From contig NZ_AP023174.1 in assembly GCF_013426895.1 (NCBI RefSeq), positions 1,736,001-1,800,000 on the forward strand: 64,000 nucleotides of DNA, in the 5' to 3' direction. Within the stretch, counting starts at the first letter, position 1. Every line of letters starts with the position of its first letter. Below are positions 34,806 through 43,695 of this stretch, piece by piece. Below the pieces are notes generated by a model. That model saw only the letters and a list, made by a program, of their open reading frames with translations, had not been told where the DNA came from and searched no databases. The position numbers were made by a program, and so were the translations under genes. Origin of the DNA: Paraburkholderia largidicola. GTDB lineage: Bacteria; Pseudomonadota; Gammaproteobacteria; Burkholderiales; Burkholderiaceae.

Positions 34806-35876
34806 TCAGGTGGACGAAGACGCGTCGATCACCTTGAAACGCGAACGCTTCTGCGCGCGGATCACCGACTGATACGCGTCCACGTATTGCTGCGCCATCC
34901 GGTGCGATGTGAAGCGCTCTTCGAAACGCTGACGCACGCCCGCGCGCGGCAGCTTGTGCAGACGGTTGACGGCGGCCACCGCGCCGATCTCGTCCTCGAC
35001 GATGAAACCCGACACGCCGTCGTCGATCACTTCGGGCACCGAGCCGCGATTGAATGCGATGACAGGTGTGCCGCATGCCATCGCTTCGATCATCACGAGG
35101 CCGAACGGCTCCGGCCAGTCGATCGGAAACAGCAGCGCATGCGCGCCCGACAGAAACTCGGCCTTCTGATGATCGGCGATCTCGCCGATGTACTCGACGT
35201 ACGGCAGATCCAGCAAGGGCTTGATGTCGCGCTCGAAGTATTCGGCGTCGGCGGAATCGACCTTCGCGGCGATGCGGATGGGGATGCCACAGCGGCCCGC
35301 GATGCGGATCGCCGTATCGACGCGTTTTTCCGGCGAAATGCGGCCAAGAAACGCAAGGTACTTCTGTTCGACGGGCTGCGGCGTGTAGAGCGTTTCGGGC
35401 AGGCCGTGATAGACGGTGCTGAGCCAGCGCGCCTGCGGCAGCGGATGACGCTGCGAGTTCGAGATGGAGATCACGGGCGCGGTGTTGAACGTGTCGAACA
35501 CCGGCTGCTGCTCGGGCAGATCGAGACGGCCGTGCAAGGTCGTGACGAACGGCGTGTCCTGGCGCTTGAACACCGAAAACGAGTAGTAGTCCATGTGAAA
35601 ATGAAGCACGTCGAATTCTTCGGCCTGACGGCGCACCAGTTCCATCAGCAGCATGTGCGGCGCAATGCGGTCGCGAATGCCAGGGTCGAGCCGCAGCGCG
35701 CGCGGCCATACGGGCTCGAGCTTCGCGCGCGTGACGGAATCCCCGCTTGCGAAGAGCGTCACGTCATGGCCCAGGTCGACCAGCGCCTCGGTGATGTACG
35801 ACACGACGCGCTCGGTCCCGCCATACAGCTTCGGCGGCACCGATTCGGTCAAAGGAGCGATCTGCGCAATTCTCAT
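34806..35876 (-). CDS. GT4 family glycosyltransferase (outside the bce operons)
   Basis: A 356-residue GT-B glycosyltransferase. It begins MRIAQIAPLTESVPPKLYGG and continues TERVVSYITEALVDLGHDVT, contains YLAFLGRISPEKRVDTAIRI, and has the donor motif EPFGLVMIEAMACGTPV followed by SVPEVIDDGVSG. The ATG at 35876 was chosen for GGAG six bases upstream and the family N-terminus; the open frame extends 24 codons up. It is a single-gene unit, 5 kb away from bceA, with no other polysaccharide gene beside it. Related stand-alone proteins act on trehalose-like or envelope glycans, and otsA is nearby, but the substrate is unknown. Confidence 0.85.
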   Translation of the reverse strand: MRIAQIAPLTESVPPKLYGGTERVVSYITEALVDLGHDVTLFASGDSVTRAKLEPVWPRALRLDPGIRDRIAPHMLLMELVRRQAEEFDVLHFHMDYYSFSVFKRQDTPFVTTLHGRLDLPEQQPVFDTFNTAPVISISNSQRHPLPQARWLSTVYHGLPETLYTPQPVEQKYLAFLGRISPEKRVDTAIRIAGRCGIPIRIAAKVDSADAEYFERDIKPLLDLPYVEYIGEIADHQKAEFLSGAHALLFPIDWPEPFGLVMIEAMACGTPVIAFNRGSVPEVIDDGVSGFIVEDEIGAVAAVNRLHKLPRAGVRQRFEERFTSHRMAQQYVDAYQSVIRAQKRSRFKVIDASSST

Positions 35877-36278
35877 CTGTGTCTCCAGGGGCCGCATGGA
35901 AGCGGCTGCAGCGAGCGGTGGCGAACGAGTATGACAGCAGGCAGGCACCCGATCAAACGTGCTTCGGCGATTTCATGCGCGTTGTGGTGCAATCTCGGGT
36001 TTATCCGTACGCGGCGTCTGGACGACATCCGAACGACGGCTGCGCAACGCTTCTGGGCTCCGTAAAAGACATGCGCGCCCGACCGTCGGGCCGCTCGTGT
36101 CCTATGCAACGATTATTGCCCGGTGTCCGCCGAAACGCCGCAGGTATTTCAATTGCATTACGCTGTTACAGTCGGGAAACACTCGCTGAGGGCAATCCCT
36201 TCTTGCCCTTTCTCGCGATTTGCTGCGGCATACGAAGCGCTTCGCCTTGCTGGTGGCTGAGCTTCGCGTCACATTGCG
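35877..36278. other. Intergenic region, no gene seen
   Basis: 402 nt upstream of the GT4 gene and downstream of the ATPase gene, both on the minus strand. It should carry the GT4 promoter. Only overlapping short frames occur; no hairpin with a T-tract or repeat was found. Confidence 0.5.
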
Positions 36279-37442
36279 CTAGCGGGCGGGCCACTTCCAC
36301 GCGGGCAGATCCCGCGAGTCGGCGTCGCCAATGCGCGTCGCGCCCAACTGCTTTTCGAGCACGACGGATTCGCTGCCGTCCTCGCGTTCCAACGCCGCGA
36401 TGAGGCGCGCCGCATGCGACACGACAATGACCTGCGAACGCAATGACGCCCGCGCGATCAGCCGGGCGAGCGCCGGCAGCAGATCGGGATGCAGGCTGGT
36501 CTCCGGCTCGTTCAGCACCAGCAGCGCAGGCGGCCGCGGCGTGAGCAGCGCGGCGACGAGCAACAGGTAGCGCAGCGTGCCGTCCGACAATTCGGCGCCC
36601 TTCAGCGCGCGCAGCAGGCCCTGCTGCTGCATCGTCACCTCGAAGCGTCCCTCGATATTCGTGATCGCCACGCGCGAGCCGGGAAAAGCGTCGTCGATCG
36701 CGGCATCGAGCGCGGCCGCGTCGCCGATTTCGCGGATCGTCTGCAGCGCGGCGGCCAGGTCCGCGCCGTCGTCGCCGAGCACGGGCGTATGCGTGCCGAT
36801 TTGTGGCAGCCGCACGGGCGACTCGGCATCCGTTCTGAAATGATCGTAGAAGCGCCAGGAACGGATCTGCTCTCGCACCGAAATCATCTCCGGGGCGCTA
36901 CGCGGGTCGGAAAACTCCGTCATCATGCTGTCGAAACTGGCGACGGTGTGCGGAATGGTCTGCCATTCGCCGTCGTCGTCACGCGTGCGGATCGCCGCGC
37001 CATGCCGGTCGACCAGCAGCGCCGACGGACGCAACACGGGACCGCTCCAGATGCATTCGCGCTTGATGACAGGGTCGAGTCCGAACTGCGTTTCGCCTGG
37101 AATGGGCAGACCGAGATCGATTGCATAGCCGAATTCGTCGCCCGCAAAACCGAGCCGCAGATTGACGGGCTCGCTACGGCGCGTGCCCTGCACAGGGGTG
37201 TCGCCCGCCAGCATCGCGCGGGAAAAGCGCTCGGGGCCTGCCCATAGCGTGGATTGCAGTCCGCCCTCGCGCGCCAGCGACGGGATGACGCCGCCGCGCG
37301 CCGTCACGGCCAGCAGCCGCAACGCGCGATACACGCTCGACTTGCCGCTGCCGTTCGCGCCCGTAATCACATTCAGACGCGCGAGCGGCACGATCAGATC
37401 GCGCAGCGAGCGATAGTTGGCGATGGCGAGCGTCGTCAGCAT
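36279..37442 (-). CDS. AAA family ATPase (RecF/OLD-like, COG4637-like)
   Basis: A 387-residue ATPase of the SMC/RecF-like group. It begins MLTTLAIANYRSLRDLIVPL, typical of the group, with Walker A GANGSGKSS (28-36). Late in the protein come GAELSDGTLRYLLLVAAL (signature-like) and LLVLNEPETSLHPDLLPAL, in which Walker B has Asn before Glu, as often seen in this subgroup, then VIVVSHAARLIAAL. No nuclease domain is evident, so it is not a classical OLD nuclease. It stands alone rather than beside a partner gene, which argues against a known two-gene defence system. Function unknown. Confidence 0.82.
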   Translation of the reverse strand: MLTTLAIANYRSLRDLIVPLARLNVITGANGSGKSSVYRALRLLAVTARGGVIPSLAREGGLQSTLWAGPERFSRAMLAGDTPVQGTRRSEPVNLRLGFAGDEFGYAIDLGLPIPGETQFGLDPVIKRECIWSGPVLRPSALLVDRHGAAIRTRDDDGEWQTIPHTVASFDSMMTEFSDPRSAPEMISVREQIRSWRFYDHFRTDAESPVRLPQIGTHTPVLGDDGADLAAALQTIREIGDAAALDAAIDDAFPGSRVAITNIEGRFEVTMQQQGLLRALKGAELSDGTLRYLLLVAALLTPRPPALLVLNEPETSLHPDLLPALARLIARASLRSQVIVVSHAARLIAALEREDGSESVVLEKQLGATRIGDADSRDLPAWKWPAR

Positions 37443-37518
37443 TCGGGCTCCGCGCGTAGACCGGATAAATCGGACAAGACAGGATTGTTCTGGATTTCGA
37501 AGGAACGCCCACGCCGCA

Positions 37519-38964
37519 TCAGCCGCGCCCCGCCTTCTTTGCCGGTGCCCGCCCTTCGGACACGCTATCCGGCAACGGCGCAGGTGTGGGAACGCTGCGC
37601 AGATCGCGCAGGAACGAATCGCGCCACACGCCGAGATCATTTTTGCGCAGTGCCTGCATATCTATCTCGTGACGCCGCTTGCGCTCGTCGAGCGGCATCG
37701 CGAGCGCGCGCTGCAACGCGTCGCACATGCCGAGCGAATCATGAGGATTCACAATCAACGCGCCTTCCAGTTCGGCCGCCGCGCCCGCGAACATCGACAG
37801 CACCAGCACGCCGGGATCGTCCGGATTCTGGGCCGCGACATATTCCTTTGCGACGAGGTTCATCCCATCGTGCAAAGGCGTGACGAACCCGACCTGCGAT
37901 TCGCGGAACAGCGACATCAGCTTCCAGCGGTCGTACTGCTGGTTCAGATAGCGGATTGGTGTGTAGTCGAGACCTGAGTACTTTCCGTTGATGCGCCCTG
38001 CTTCGTATTCGAGCTGCTGGCGGATATCCTGGTAGGTCGTGACGTCGGAGCGCGTGGGCGGCGCGATCTGCACGAGCGTGACGTTGCCGCGCCATTCAGG
38101 CGAACGCTCCAGCAATGCTTCGAACGCGCGAAAGCGCTCGACCAGCCCTTTCGAATAATCGAGCCGGTCGACGCTCATGATCAGCTTGCGCCCTTCGAGA
38201 CTCTGCTTCAGATCGAGCACATGCTGACGGCTCTCGTACCGCTTCGCCTGTTCGGCGATGTCGTCGGGAAACACGCCGATCCGGTAAACGCCCGTGCGCA
38301 GTTGCCGCCCGAATGCCTCCGCGTGGCCATCGCTCGACACCGTACCGCGCGCGTGGCGGCGCAGATAGTCGTGAAAAGCCAGTTCGTCGTTGTCGGTCTG
38401 AAAACCAATCAGGTCATAGCAGCAGAGCGACTTCACCAACTCTTCGTGCGGTGGGATGTTCAGCAGAATCTGTGGCGACGGAAACGGAATGTGCAGGAAG
38501 AAGCCGATGCGGTTCTTGACGCCCTCCGAGCGCAACGCCTCGGCGAACGGAATCAGGTGATAGTCATGCACCCAGATGATGTCGTCCGGCTTCAGCAGCT
38601 TGATCAGCTTGTGCGCCAGCCACGCGTTGACGCGGCGATAGCCCGCGTATTCTTCGCGCTCGTAACGCGCGAGGTCGTTGCGATAGTGGAACACGGGCCA
38701 CAGCGTCGCGTTCGAGAAGCCGCGGTAGTACTGGTCGTAGTCCTTGCGCGTGAGGCCCGTGGTCGCGAAGGTCACGGTGCCGTCCACGTCGAGCGTCGGC
38801 CCGGCGTTCGCAACCGTTTCGCTGACGACGTCGCCGCTCCATCCGAACCACACGCCGCCTGCGTCCTTCAGCGCGCCGAATACACCGACCGCGAGCCCGC
38901 CCGCGGAGCCTTTGGTCTCCGTGGGTGTTGCCACGCGATTCGACACGACGATCAGTCGGCCCAT
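37519..38964 (-). CDS. otsA: Alpha,alpha-trehalose-phosphate synthase (UDP-forming)
   Basis: Joins UDP-glucose and glucose-6-phosphate to trehalose-6-phosphate, for osmotic and desiccation protection. The 481-residue GT20 enzyme has MGRLIVVSNRVATP, SAGGLAVGV, IIWVHDYHLIPFAEAL, FFLHIPFPSP, SVDRLDYSKGL and PLHDGMNLVAKEYVAAQ, all hallmark segments. No trehalose-6-phosphate phosphatase (otsB) is adjacent. A basic tail (APAKKAGRG) extends beyond the catalytic fold. The 76-nt gap to the ATPase gene on the same strand leaves co-transcription possible. Confidence 0.95.
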   Translation of the reverse strand: MGRLIVVSNRVATPTETKGSAGGLAVGVFGALKDAGGVWFGWSGDVVSETVANAGPTLDVDGTVTFATTGLTRKDYDQYYRGFSNATLWPVFHYRNDLARYEREEYAGYRRVNAWLAHKLIKLLKPDDIIWVHDYHLIPFAEALRSEGVKNRIGFFLHIPFPSPQILLNIPPHEELVKSLCCYDLIGFQTDNDELAFHDYLRRHARGTVSSDGHAEAFGRQLRTGVYRIGVFPDDIAEQAKRYESRQHVLDLKQSLEGRKLIMSVDRLDYSKGLVERFRAFEALLERSPEWRGNVTLVQIAPPTRSDVTTYQDIRQQLEYEAGRINGKYSGLDYTPIRYLNQQYDRWKLMSLFRESQVGFVTPLHDGMNLVAKEYVAAQNPDDPGVLVLSMFAGAAAELEGALIVNPHDSLGMCDALQRALAMPLDERKRRHEIDMQALRKNDLGVWRDSFLRDLRSVPTPAPLPDSVSEGRAPAKKAGRG

Positions 38965-39130
38965 GTTGCTGTCCCTCCGCTCTGGTTTCGCGCGGCCGGT
39001 CTGACGTGGCCGGCGCGCATTGTTCAGTGCTGGTTCGACCGCGGTTGCACCGGATCAGTTGCACATTTGTGCGGGTCCGGACGGCATAGGCCAAACGACC
39101 GGTCTGGAACCGTGTCTACAACGCGTCTAA

Positions 39131-39179
39131 AGCGGGAAAAAGCAGAAAACGCGCGCGGTGCAGCGAGCACGGCGCGCGT
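39131..39179 (-). terminator. Intrinsic terminator after the Rap1a-type gene
   Basis: Stem ACGCGCGC-G-GTGC/GCAC-G-GCGCGCGT (39149-39161 with 39167-39179, one internal G.G mismatch), followed on the minus strand by TTTTCTGCTTTTT. It lies 36 nt beyond the stop at 39215. Confidence 0.75.
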
Positions 39180-39214
39180 CGACATGAACCGCAACGAACG
39201 AGCCGAAGCGCCGC

Positions 39215-39571
39215 TCAGCTACCCGACTTGCAGGGGAATGCCTTGCCGAGTCCCAGCGAGACGGCCGTGCTGGCGTTGTAACCCGCCACGTTCGGATTGT
39301 CGGCGATGTACTTGCGCACGGCGTCCGTCAGCTGTTGCGAGCGCGCTTCGGGCGGCAGGCAAAAATACTGGCCGACGCGCGGGCCCGTCGTCCCGCCGAT
39401 CGCGTCGATCGTGTTGAACACGCCGTCCGCGGCGCCTTCGATATAGGCTGCACACGCGCTACGCGACGCAACGTCGGTCTTCGTGCACAGCTTGTTGAGG
39501 TCGCCCCCCGTAAACGCGGCAGCCGTCAACGGCACAGCGAGCGCGCTGGCGCAAATCAAAACCCGCAGCAT
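39215..39571 (-). CDS. Rap1a/Tai-type secreted protein
   Basis: A 118-residue protein with a signal peptide (about residues 1-19, ending TAAA) and a Rap1a/Tai-like domain. GGDLNKLCTK, ACAAYIEGAADGV, YFCLPPEARSQQLTDAVRKY and AVSLGLGKAFPC show the conserved cysteines, the FCLP motif and the terminal FPC. Rap1a proteins are immunity proteins against type VI amidase effectors in Serratia, but many relatives are of unknown function. No effector or T6SS gene is adjacent, so an orphan immunity role is only one possibility. Confidence 0.8.
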   Translation of the reverse strand: MLRVLICASALAVPLTAAAFTGGDLNKLCTKTDVASRSACAAYIEGAADGVFNTIDAIGGTTGPRVGQYFCLPPEARSQQLTDAVRKYIADNPNVAGYNASTAVSLGLGKAFPCKSGS

Positions 39572-39711
39572 GTTTTTTCCTTCCTGGTGTGAGCCCGGTA
39601 CTAAACGGTGTCCGGCGGTCTGTGCCGCGCGGTTTTGGCCACCCGTCCCGGCTGCAATTCGGGCGCGTGGTGACCCGCGCCCAAGCTACTATTTTGCACT
39701 GTTTTGCGGCG

Positions 39712-40449
39712 TTACTGGGGCGCCTGCGGGGTCTGTTTCTGCATTTGCTGGAGGCGTGCCGTCAGCCCTTCGACGACATCGGGCTCCTTGTACTGCTTCG
39801 CGAAATCGAGCGCCGTCAGGCCGAGCTGGTTTTTCACGTTGAGGTCCGCGCCGCTGTCGAGCAGCAGCTTCACAGTCGAAACATGTCCGCCGCGCGCGGC
39901 CATCATCAGCGGCGTGGTGCCGTTCGGCGAGCCGGCGTCGATGTACGCGTCATGATCGAGCAGCAGCTTGACGATGTCGTCGTTGCCGTTCGCCGCCGCG
40001 TAGTGCAACGGCGCCCAGCCCTTCTTGTTGACTTCCGCGTCCTTGGCGATCAGCTGTTTCACGATGTCGATGTCGCCGTTCAGTGCGGCCATCATCATCG
40101 CGTTTTCGCCTGCCTTGTCGAGAATCTCGATGTCCGTCTTCGGATTCTCGATGAGCGCGGCGACCACCTTGTCCGACTTTTCGCGGGCCGCGATCACGAG
40201 CAGCGGGATGCCCTGGTTGTCGGCCATGTTCGGGTCCATGCCGTTCGCCAGCTGCTTCTTCACTTCCTTTACGTCGTCGAACTTGACGGCCTTGATCATC
40301 GTGTCGGCGGGTGCGGCGTGCGCAGGCAGCGCGCCGAGCGTCGCGAGCGCGACCCCCGCTGCCAGCGTCAGTTTCGCCAGGCCACGGCGCAGGCCAACTG
40401 CGCGGGCGGGAACGGCGCCATGGTAGCTCTCAGTCAGATAATTTTTCAT
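39712..40449 (-). CDS. Periplasmic ankyrin-repeat protein
   Basis: A 245-residue exported protein with a long signal region ending GALPAHA (about residue 46), then about five ankyrin repeats (for example KGWAPLHYAAANGNDDIVKL and NGTTPLMMAARGGHVSTVKL) and a Gln/Pro-rich tail. Ankyrin domains mediate protein binding; periplasmic ones in Gram-negatives have been linked to oxidative-stress proteins such as catalase. It sits between tatD and the Rap1a-type gene on the same strand, and an ankyrin gene near tatD is common in Burkholderia (recollection). Partner unknown. Confidence 0.87.
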   Translation of the reverse strand: MKNYLTESYHGAVPARAVGLRRGLAKLTLAAGVALATLGALPAHAAPADTMIKAVKFDDVKEVKKQLANGMDPNMADNQGIPLLVIAAREKSDKVVAALIENPKTDIEILDKAGENAMMMAALNGDIDIVKQLIAKDAEVNKKGWAPLHYAAANGNDDIVKLLLDHDAYIDAGSPNGTTPLMMAARGGHVSTVKLLLDSGADLNVKNQLGLTALDFAKQYKEPDVVEGLTARLQQMQKQTPQAPQ

Positions 40450-40500
40450 GTATTGCTTTAGGAGAATTTCCTATCCTATTGATACTACTTATTTTTCACT

Positions 40501-41292
40501 TCAAACGCCTGCCGGCGCCGGAATCTTGAACAGCCGGAAAAAGTTCTCGCTGGTCGCTGCTGCGAGTGCTTCGTCAGGCATCTCGCGCTGCTGCGCGATG
40601 AAGCGTCCGACATAACTGACGTACGCAGGTTCATTCGGCTTGCCGCGATACGGCACGGGCGCGAGGTACGGCGAGTCGGTTTCGATCAGCAGACGCTCGA
40701 GCGGCACGCGGCGCGCGACGTCCTGAACGTCCGTCGCACTCTTGAACGTGACGATACCCGACAGCGAAATGTAGAAATTCTGCGCGAGCGCCTGCTCGGC
40801 GACGGCCCAAGGCTCCGTGAAGCAGTGCATCACGCCGCCCGGCACGTTTGCGCGCTCCTCGGCCATGATCCGCAGCGTGTCGGCCGACGACGCCCGCGTA
40901 TGCACGATCAGCGGCTTGCCTGTCTGGTGCGCGGCGCGGATATGCACGCGAAAGCGCTCGCGCTGCCACTCCATGTCGTCGATCGAACGGCCTTCGAGGC
41001 GGTAATAGTCGAGCCCCGTCTCGCCGATTGCGACCACCTTCGGATGCTGCGCCAGTTCGACCAGTTCGGCGACCGTCGGCTCCTGCGCATCCTCGTGGTC
41101 CGGGTGGACGCCCACCGACGCATACACGTTGTCGTACGAACGCGCGATGTCCAGCACGGACGGCAGCGTTTCGAAGTCGACGGACACGCACAGCGCGTGC
41201 GTGACCGAATGCGAGCGCATGTTTTCCAGCACTTGCGGCAGACGGTCGCCGAGTCCTTCGAAGTTGATATGGCAGTGGGAGTCGACAAACAT
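40501..41292 (-). CDS. tatD: TatD family metal-dependent hydrolase / DNase
   Basis: A 263-residue TIM-barrel metallohydrolase (YcfH type). Metal ligands are visible as DSHCHIN (His6, His8), GETGLDYYR (Glu), IVHTRAS (His), MHCFTEP (His) and ETDSPYLAPVPYRGK (Asp). Family members are 3'-5' exonucleases for damaged DNA and possibly D-aminoacyl-tRNA deacylases. It belongs to the conserved mltG-tmk-holB-tatD gene run, here with a GNAT gene between holB and tatD. Confidence 0.92.
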   Translation of the reverse strand: MFVDSHCHINFEGLGDRLPQVLENMRSHSVTHALCVSVDFETLPSVLDIARSYDNVYASVGVHPDHEDAQEPTVAELVELAQHPKVVAIGETGLDYYRLEGRSIDDMEWQRERFRVHIRAAHQTGKPLIVHTRASSADTLRIMAEERANVPGGVMHCFTEPWAVAEQALAQNFYISLSGIVTFKSATDVQDVARRVPLERLLIETDSPYLAPVPYRGKPNEPAYVSYVGRFIAQQREMPDEALAAATSENFFRLFKIPAPAGV

Positions 41293-41346
41293 GGTGAAGT
41301 CCTGCGAAAAATCCGGTGATGATTGAGGCGTGGCCTGTTGGGCGGC

Positions 41347-41853
41347 TTACTGCGCGCCGTCCAGACGCTTGCCGAGGATGACCAGATCGCGCTCGACGCC
41401 ATCCAGCACCGCGACGCGCGGCAACGTGCCCCATGCCGCGAAGCCGAATGCCTGGAACAGTCGCACGCTGGGCTCATTGTGGCCGAATACAAAGCCGAGC
41501 ACCGTGTCGATACCCAGTTTCGGCGCGGCTTCCAGCGCCGCTGCCAGCAGTTTCTTGCCCAGACCCTTGCCGCGCGCGGCTTCATCCAGATAAATGCTGA
41601 CTTCGGACGTGCGCTGATAGGCCGGGCGCCCGTAGAAATCAGAAAAACTCAGCCACGCGATCACCCGACCCTGATCCTCGACCACCCATAACGGACGCTT
41701 CTCAGGACCGTGCGCCTCGAACCACGCGCGGCGGCTGTCGATGCTTACCGGCTCCAGATCGGCCGTAACCTGCCGAGACGGCACGGTCGAGTTGTAGATG
41801 GCGACGATGGCGGGCAGATCGTCGAGCGTAGCGTCGCGGTATTGAAGAGTCAT
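41347..41853 (-). CDS. GNAT N-acetyltransferase (phosphinothricin acetyltransferase-like)
   Basis: A 168-residue GNAT enzyme. Start YRDATLDDLPAIVAIYNSTV and later EVSIYLDEAARGKGLGKKLL (acetyl-CoA pyrophosphate loop) and FGHNEPSVRLFQAFGFAAWG are typical of the Pat/YncA group, which acetylates amino-acid-like substrates such as phosphinothricin or methionine sulfone. The native substrate is not predictable. The gene lies between holB and tatD, where many betaproteobacteria have a PilZ gene or nothing, which suggests local insertion into a conserved cluster. Confidence 0.87.
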   Translation of the reverse strand: MTLQYRDATLDDLPAIVAIYNSTVPSRQVTADLEPVSIDSRRAWFEAHGPEKRPLWVVEDQGRVIAWLSFSDFYGRPAYQRTSEVSIYLDEAARGKGLGKKLLAAALEAAPKLGIDTVLGFVFGHNEPSVRLFQAFGFAAWGTLPRVAVLDGVERDLVILGKRLDGAQ

Positions 41854-41918
41854 GTCGATGTCGTTGATAGGAATGAACTAAAGACGGGTGTGCTTCGCGC
41901 GCTGCGAACGGATTGGGG

Positions 41919-42977
41919 CTACTGGACGAACAGGTCGCGGTAGCCGAGAAACAGTTCTTCGAACACGAGTCGCGCGTTGAGCGGATGGTTTTCGACCGCG
42001 CGTTGCCGCGTAACCGTCCGCATGAAGCGCGCGAAGCCGTTCGCGTCGGCCTGCGACGCGCAACGCGAGAGCGCCGCCGACGCCGCCGGGAAGTAGCGCG
42101 GCGTGCCCGCTGCGCCCACGGTGGACTGGGCGAGCAGATCGTACATCCAGCGCTGCAGCCAGCCGAGCACGAGCGGCACAGGCAGCTTCTGCAAGGTTTC
42201 GCCGCACGCGAACGCGTCGCAGTTGGCGCCGGCCGCCAGTTGCTTCAGCGTCCAGTCGCGCAGCGGGCGGTTTTCGTCGCTGGCGAGCGCCAGCGCGGCG
42301 AGCGGCGCGCCGCCTGCTTCCGCGAGCAGGCCCGGCGCATCCGCCACGCCTTGTTGCGCGAGCCACGCGGTAGCAGCCTGAGGAGACGGCGTCGTCATCG
42401 GCCACTGGCGACAGCGGCTGATGATGGTCGGCAGCAACCGGTCGATCCGCGCCGACACCATCAGGAACACGACGCCCGCAGGCGGTTCCTCGAGCGTTTT
42501 CAGCAGCGCATTGGCTGCCGCGACGTTCAGCGCCTCGGCGGGATACAGCACGACGACGCGCACGCCGCCGCGATGCGAGCCGACGCCGCAAAAGTCCAGC
42601 AGCGCCCGCACCTGTTCGATCTTGATTTCCTTGCTGGGCGTGCGCGTCTTCTTGCCGCCATCGTCGGCATCGGCGCTCGCTTTTTCGGCCTTTTCATCGG
42701 TGGCCGCGCTGGTGAAACCCGCTTCAGCGGCGAGCGCCTCCGGCAGCACGATCCGGTAGTCGGGATGATTGCCCTGTTTGAACCACGTGCACGCGGCGCA
42801 GGTGTCGCACGGCTGGCCGTCCGGCAGCGCCGATTCGCACAGCAGGCCCTGCGCCAGATGCTGGGCAAAGCGCAGCTTGCCGATGCCGGCCTGCCCATGA
42901 AGCAGCAGCGCATGCGGCCAGTGGGCGCGCAACTGCTGCAGGCGGTTCCAGTCGTCGGTTTGCCACGGATAAATCAT
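41919..42977 (-). CDS. holB: DNA polymerase III subunit delta'
   Basis: Clamp-loader subunit of the replicative polymerase. The 352-residue protein begins MIYPWQTDDWNRLQQLRAHW, has the P-loop-like GQAGIGKLRFA, a zinc-binding cysteine set CDTCAAC near residue 60, and the AAA+ segments VRVVVLYPAEALNVAAANAL and EEPPAGVVFLMVSA, standard for bacterial delta'. A lysine/alanine-rich acidic insert lies at about 85-110. It is downstream of tmk on the same strand with a 94-nt gap. Confidence 0.93.
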   Translation of the reverse strand: MIYPWQTDDWNRLQQLRAHWPHALLLHGQAGIGKLRFAQHLAQGLLCESALPDGQPCDTCAACTWFKQGNHPDYRIVLPEALAAEAGFTSAATDEKAEKASADADDGGKKTRTPSKEIKIEQVRALLDFCGVGSHRGGVRVVVLYPAEALNVAAANALLKTLEEPPAGVVFLMVSARIDRLLPTIISRCRQWPMTTPSPQAATAWLAQQGVADAPGLLAEAGGAPLAALALASDENRPLRDWTLKQLAAGANCDAFACGETLQKLPVPLVLGWLQRWMYDLLAQSTVGAAGTPRYFPAASAALSRCASQADANGFARFMRTVTRQRAVENHPLNARLVFEELFLGYRDLFVQ

Positions 42978-43071
42978 CGTTTGTCTTTTGATTCAATAGG
43001 TTGAAGAATTTTTTTGATGTATCGGCCGAGCATTGTCCGTTGTTATAGGGCGAGCTTATATCAACATTAAT

Positions 43072-43695
43072 TCAAAGAGATATGATCAAATCTTCAAGGT
43101 GTTTCTGAATTTCGGCAATGCTGCGCGTCGAGTCGATGATATCGAATCGATAAGGCGCTTCCTCCGCACGGCGCAGGTATTCGGTGCGGGTGCGCGTGAA
43201 AAACGCATCCGATTCGCTCTCGAAACGGTCCGGCGCGCGCGCCGCGCTGCGCCGCTCGCTCGCCGTTTCGGGTGGCACGTCGAACAGCACGGTCATGTCC
43301 GGCTGGAAACCGCCCTGCACCCAGCGCTCGAGCGTTTCCAGCTTGTCGCGCGGCAGGCCGCGTCCGCCGCCCTGATAGGCGAAGGTCGCGTCGGTGAAAC
43401 GGTCGGACAGCACCCAGTCGCCGCGCGCGAGCGCCGGCTCGATGACCTGTGCGAGATGCTCGCGGCGCGCGGCGAACATCAGCAGCGCCTCGGTTTCGAG
43501 GTCCATCGCCTGGTGCAGCAGGATGTCGCGCAGCGACTCGCCGAGCTTCGTGCCGCCCGGCTCGCGCGTCATGACGACGGAACGCCCCGTCGCCGCGAGC
43601 TTCTGCTCCAGGCGGTCACGGAACCAGCCGAGATGCGTGGTCTTGCCCGCACCGTCGATGCCCTCGAACGTGATGAATTTTCCCCGAGCCATCAT
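43072..43695 (-). CDS. tmk: Thymidylate kinase
   Basis: Phosphorylates dTMP to dTDP for DNA synthesis. The 207-residue enzyme has the P-loop GIDGAGKTT (about 12-20), the DR(Y/F) substrate motif in [18 protein letters not shown], and TREPGGT. The first of two adjacent ATG codons overlaps the mltG stop (ATGA), indicating coupling; the second ATG (43692) is equally possible. The conserved neighbourhood (mltG upstream, holB downstream) confirms the assignment. Confidence 0.95.
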   Translation of the reverse strand: MMARGKFITFEGIDGAGKTTHLGWFRDRLEQKLAATGRSVVMTREPGGTKLGESLRDILLHQAMDLETEALLMFAARREHLAQVIEPALARGDWVLSDRFTDATFAYQGGGRGLPRDKLETLERWVQGGFQPDMTVLFDVPPETASERRSAARAPDRFESESDAFFTRTRTEYLRRAEEAPYRFDIIDSTRSIAEIQKHLEDLIISL

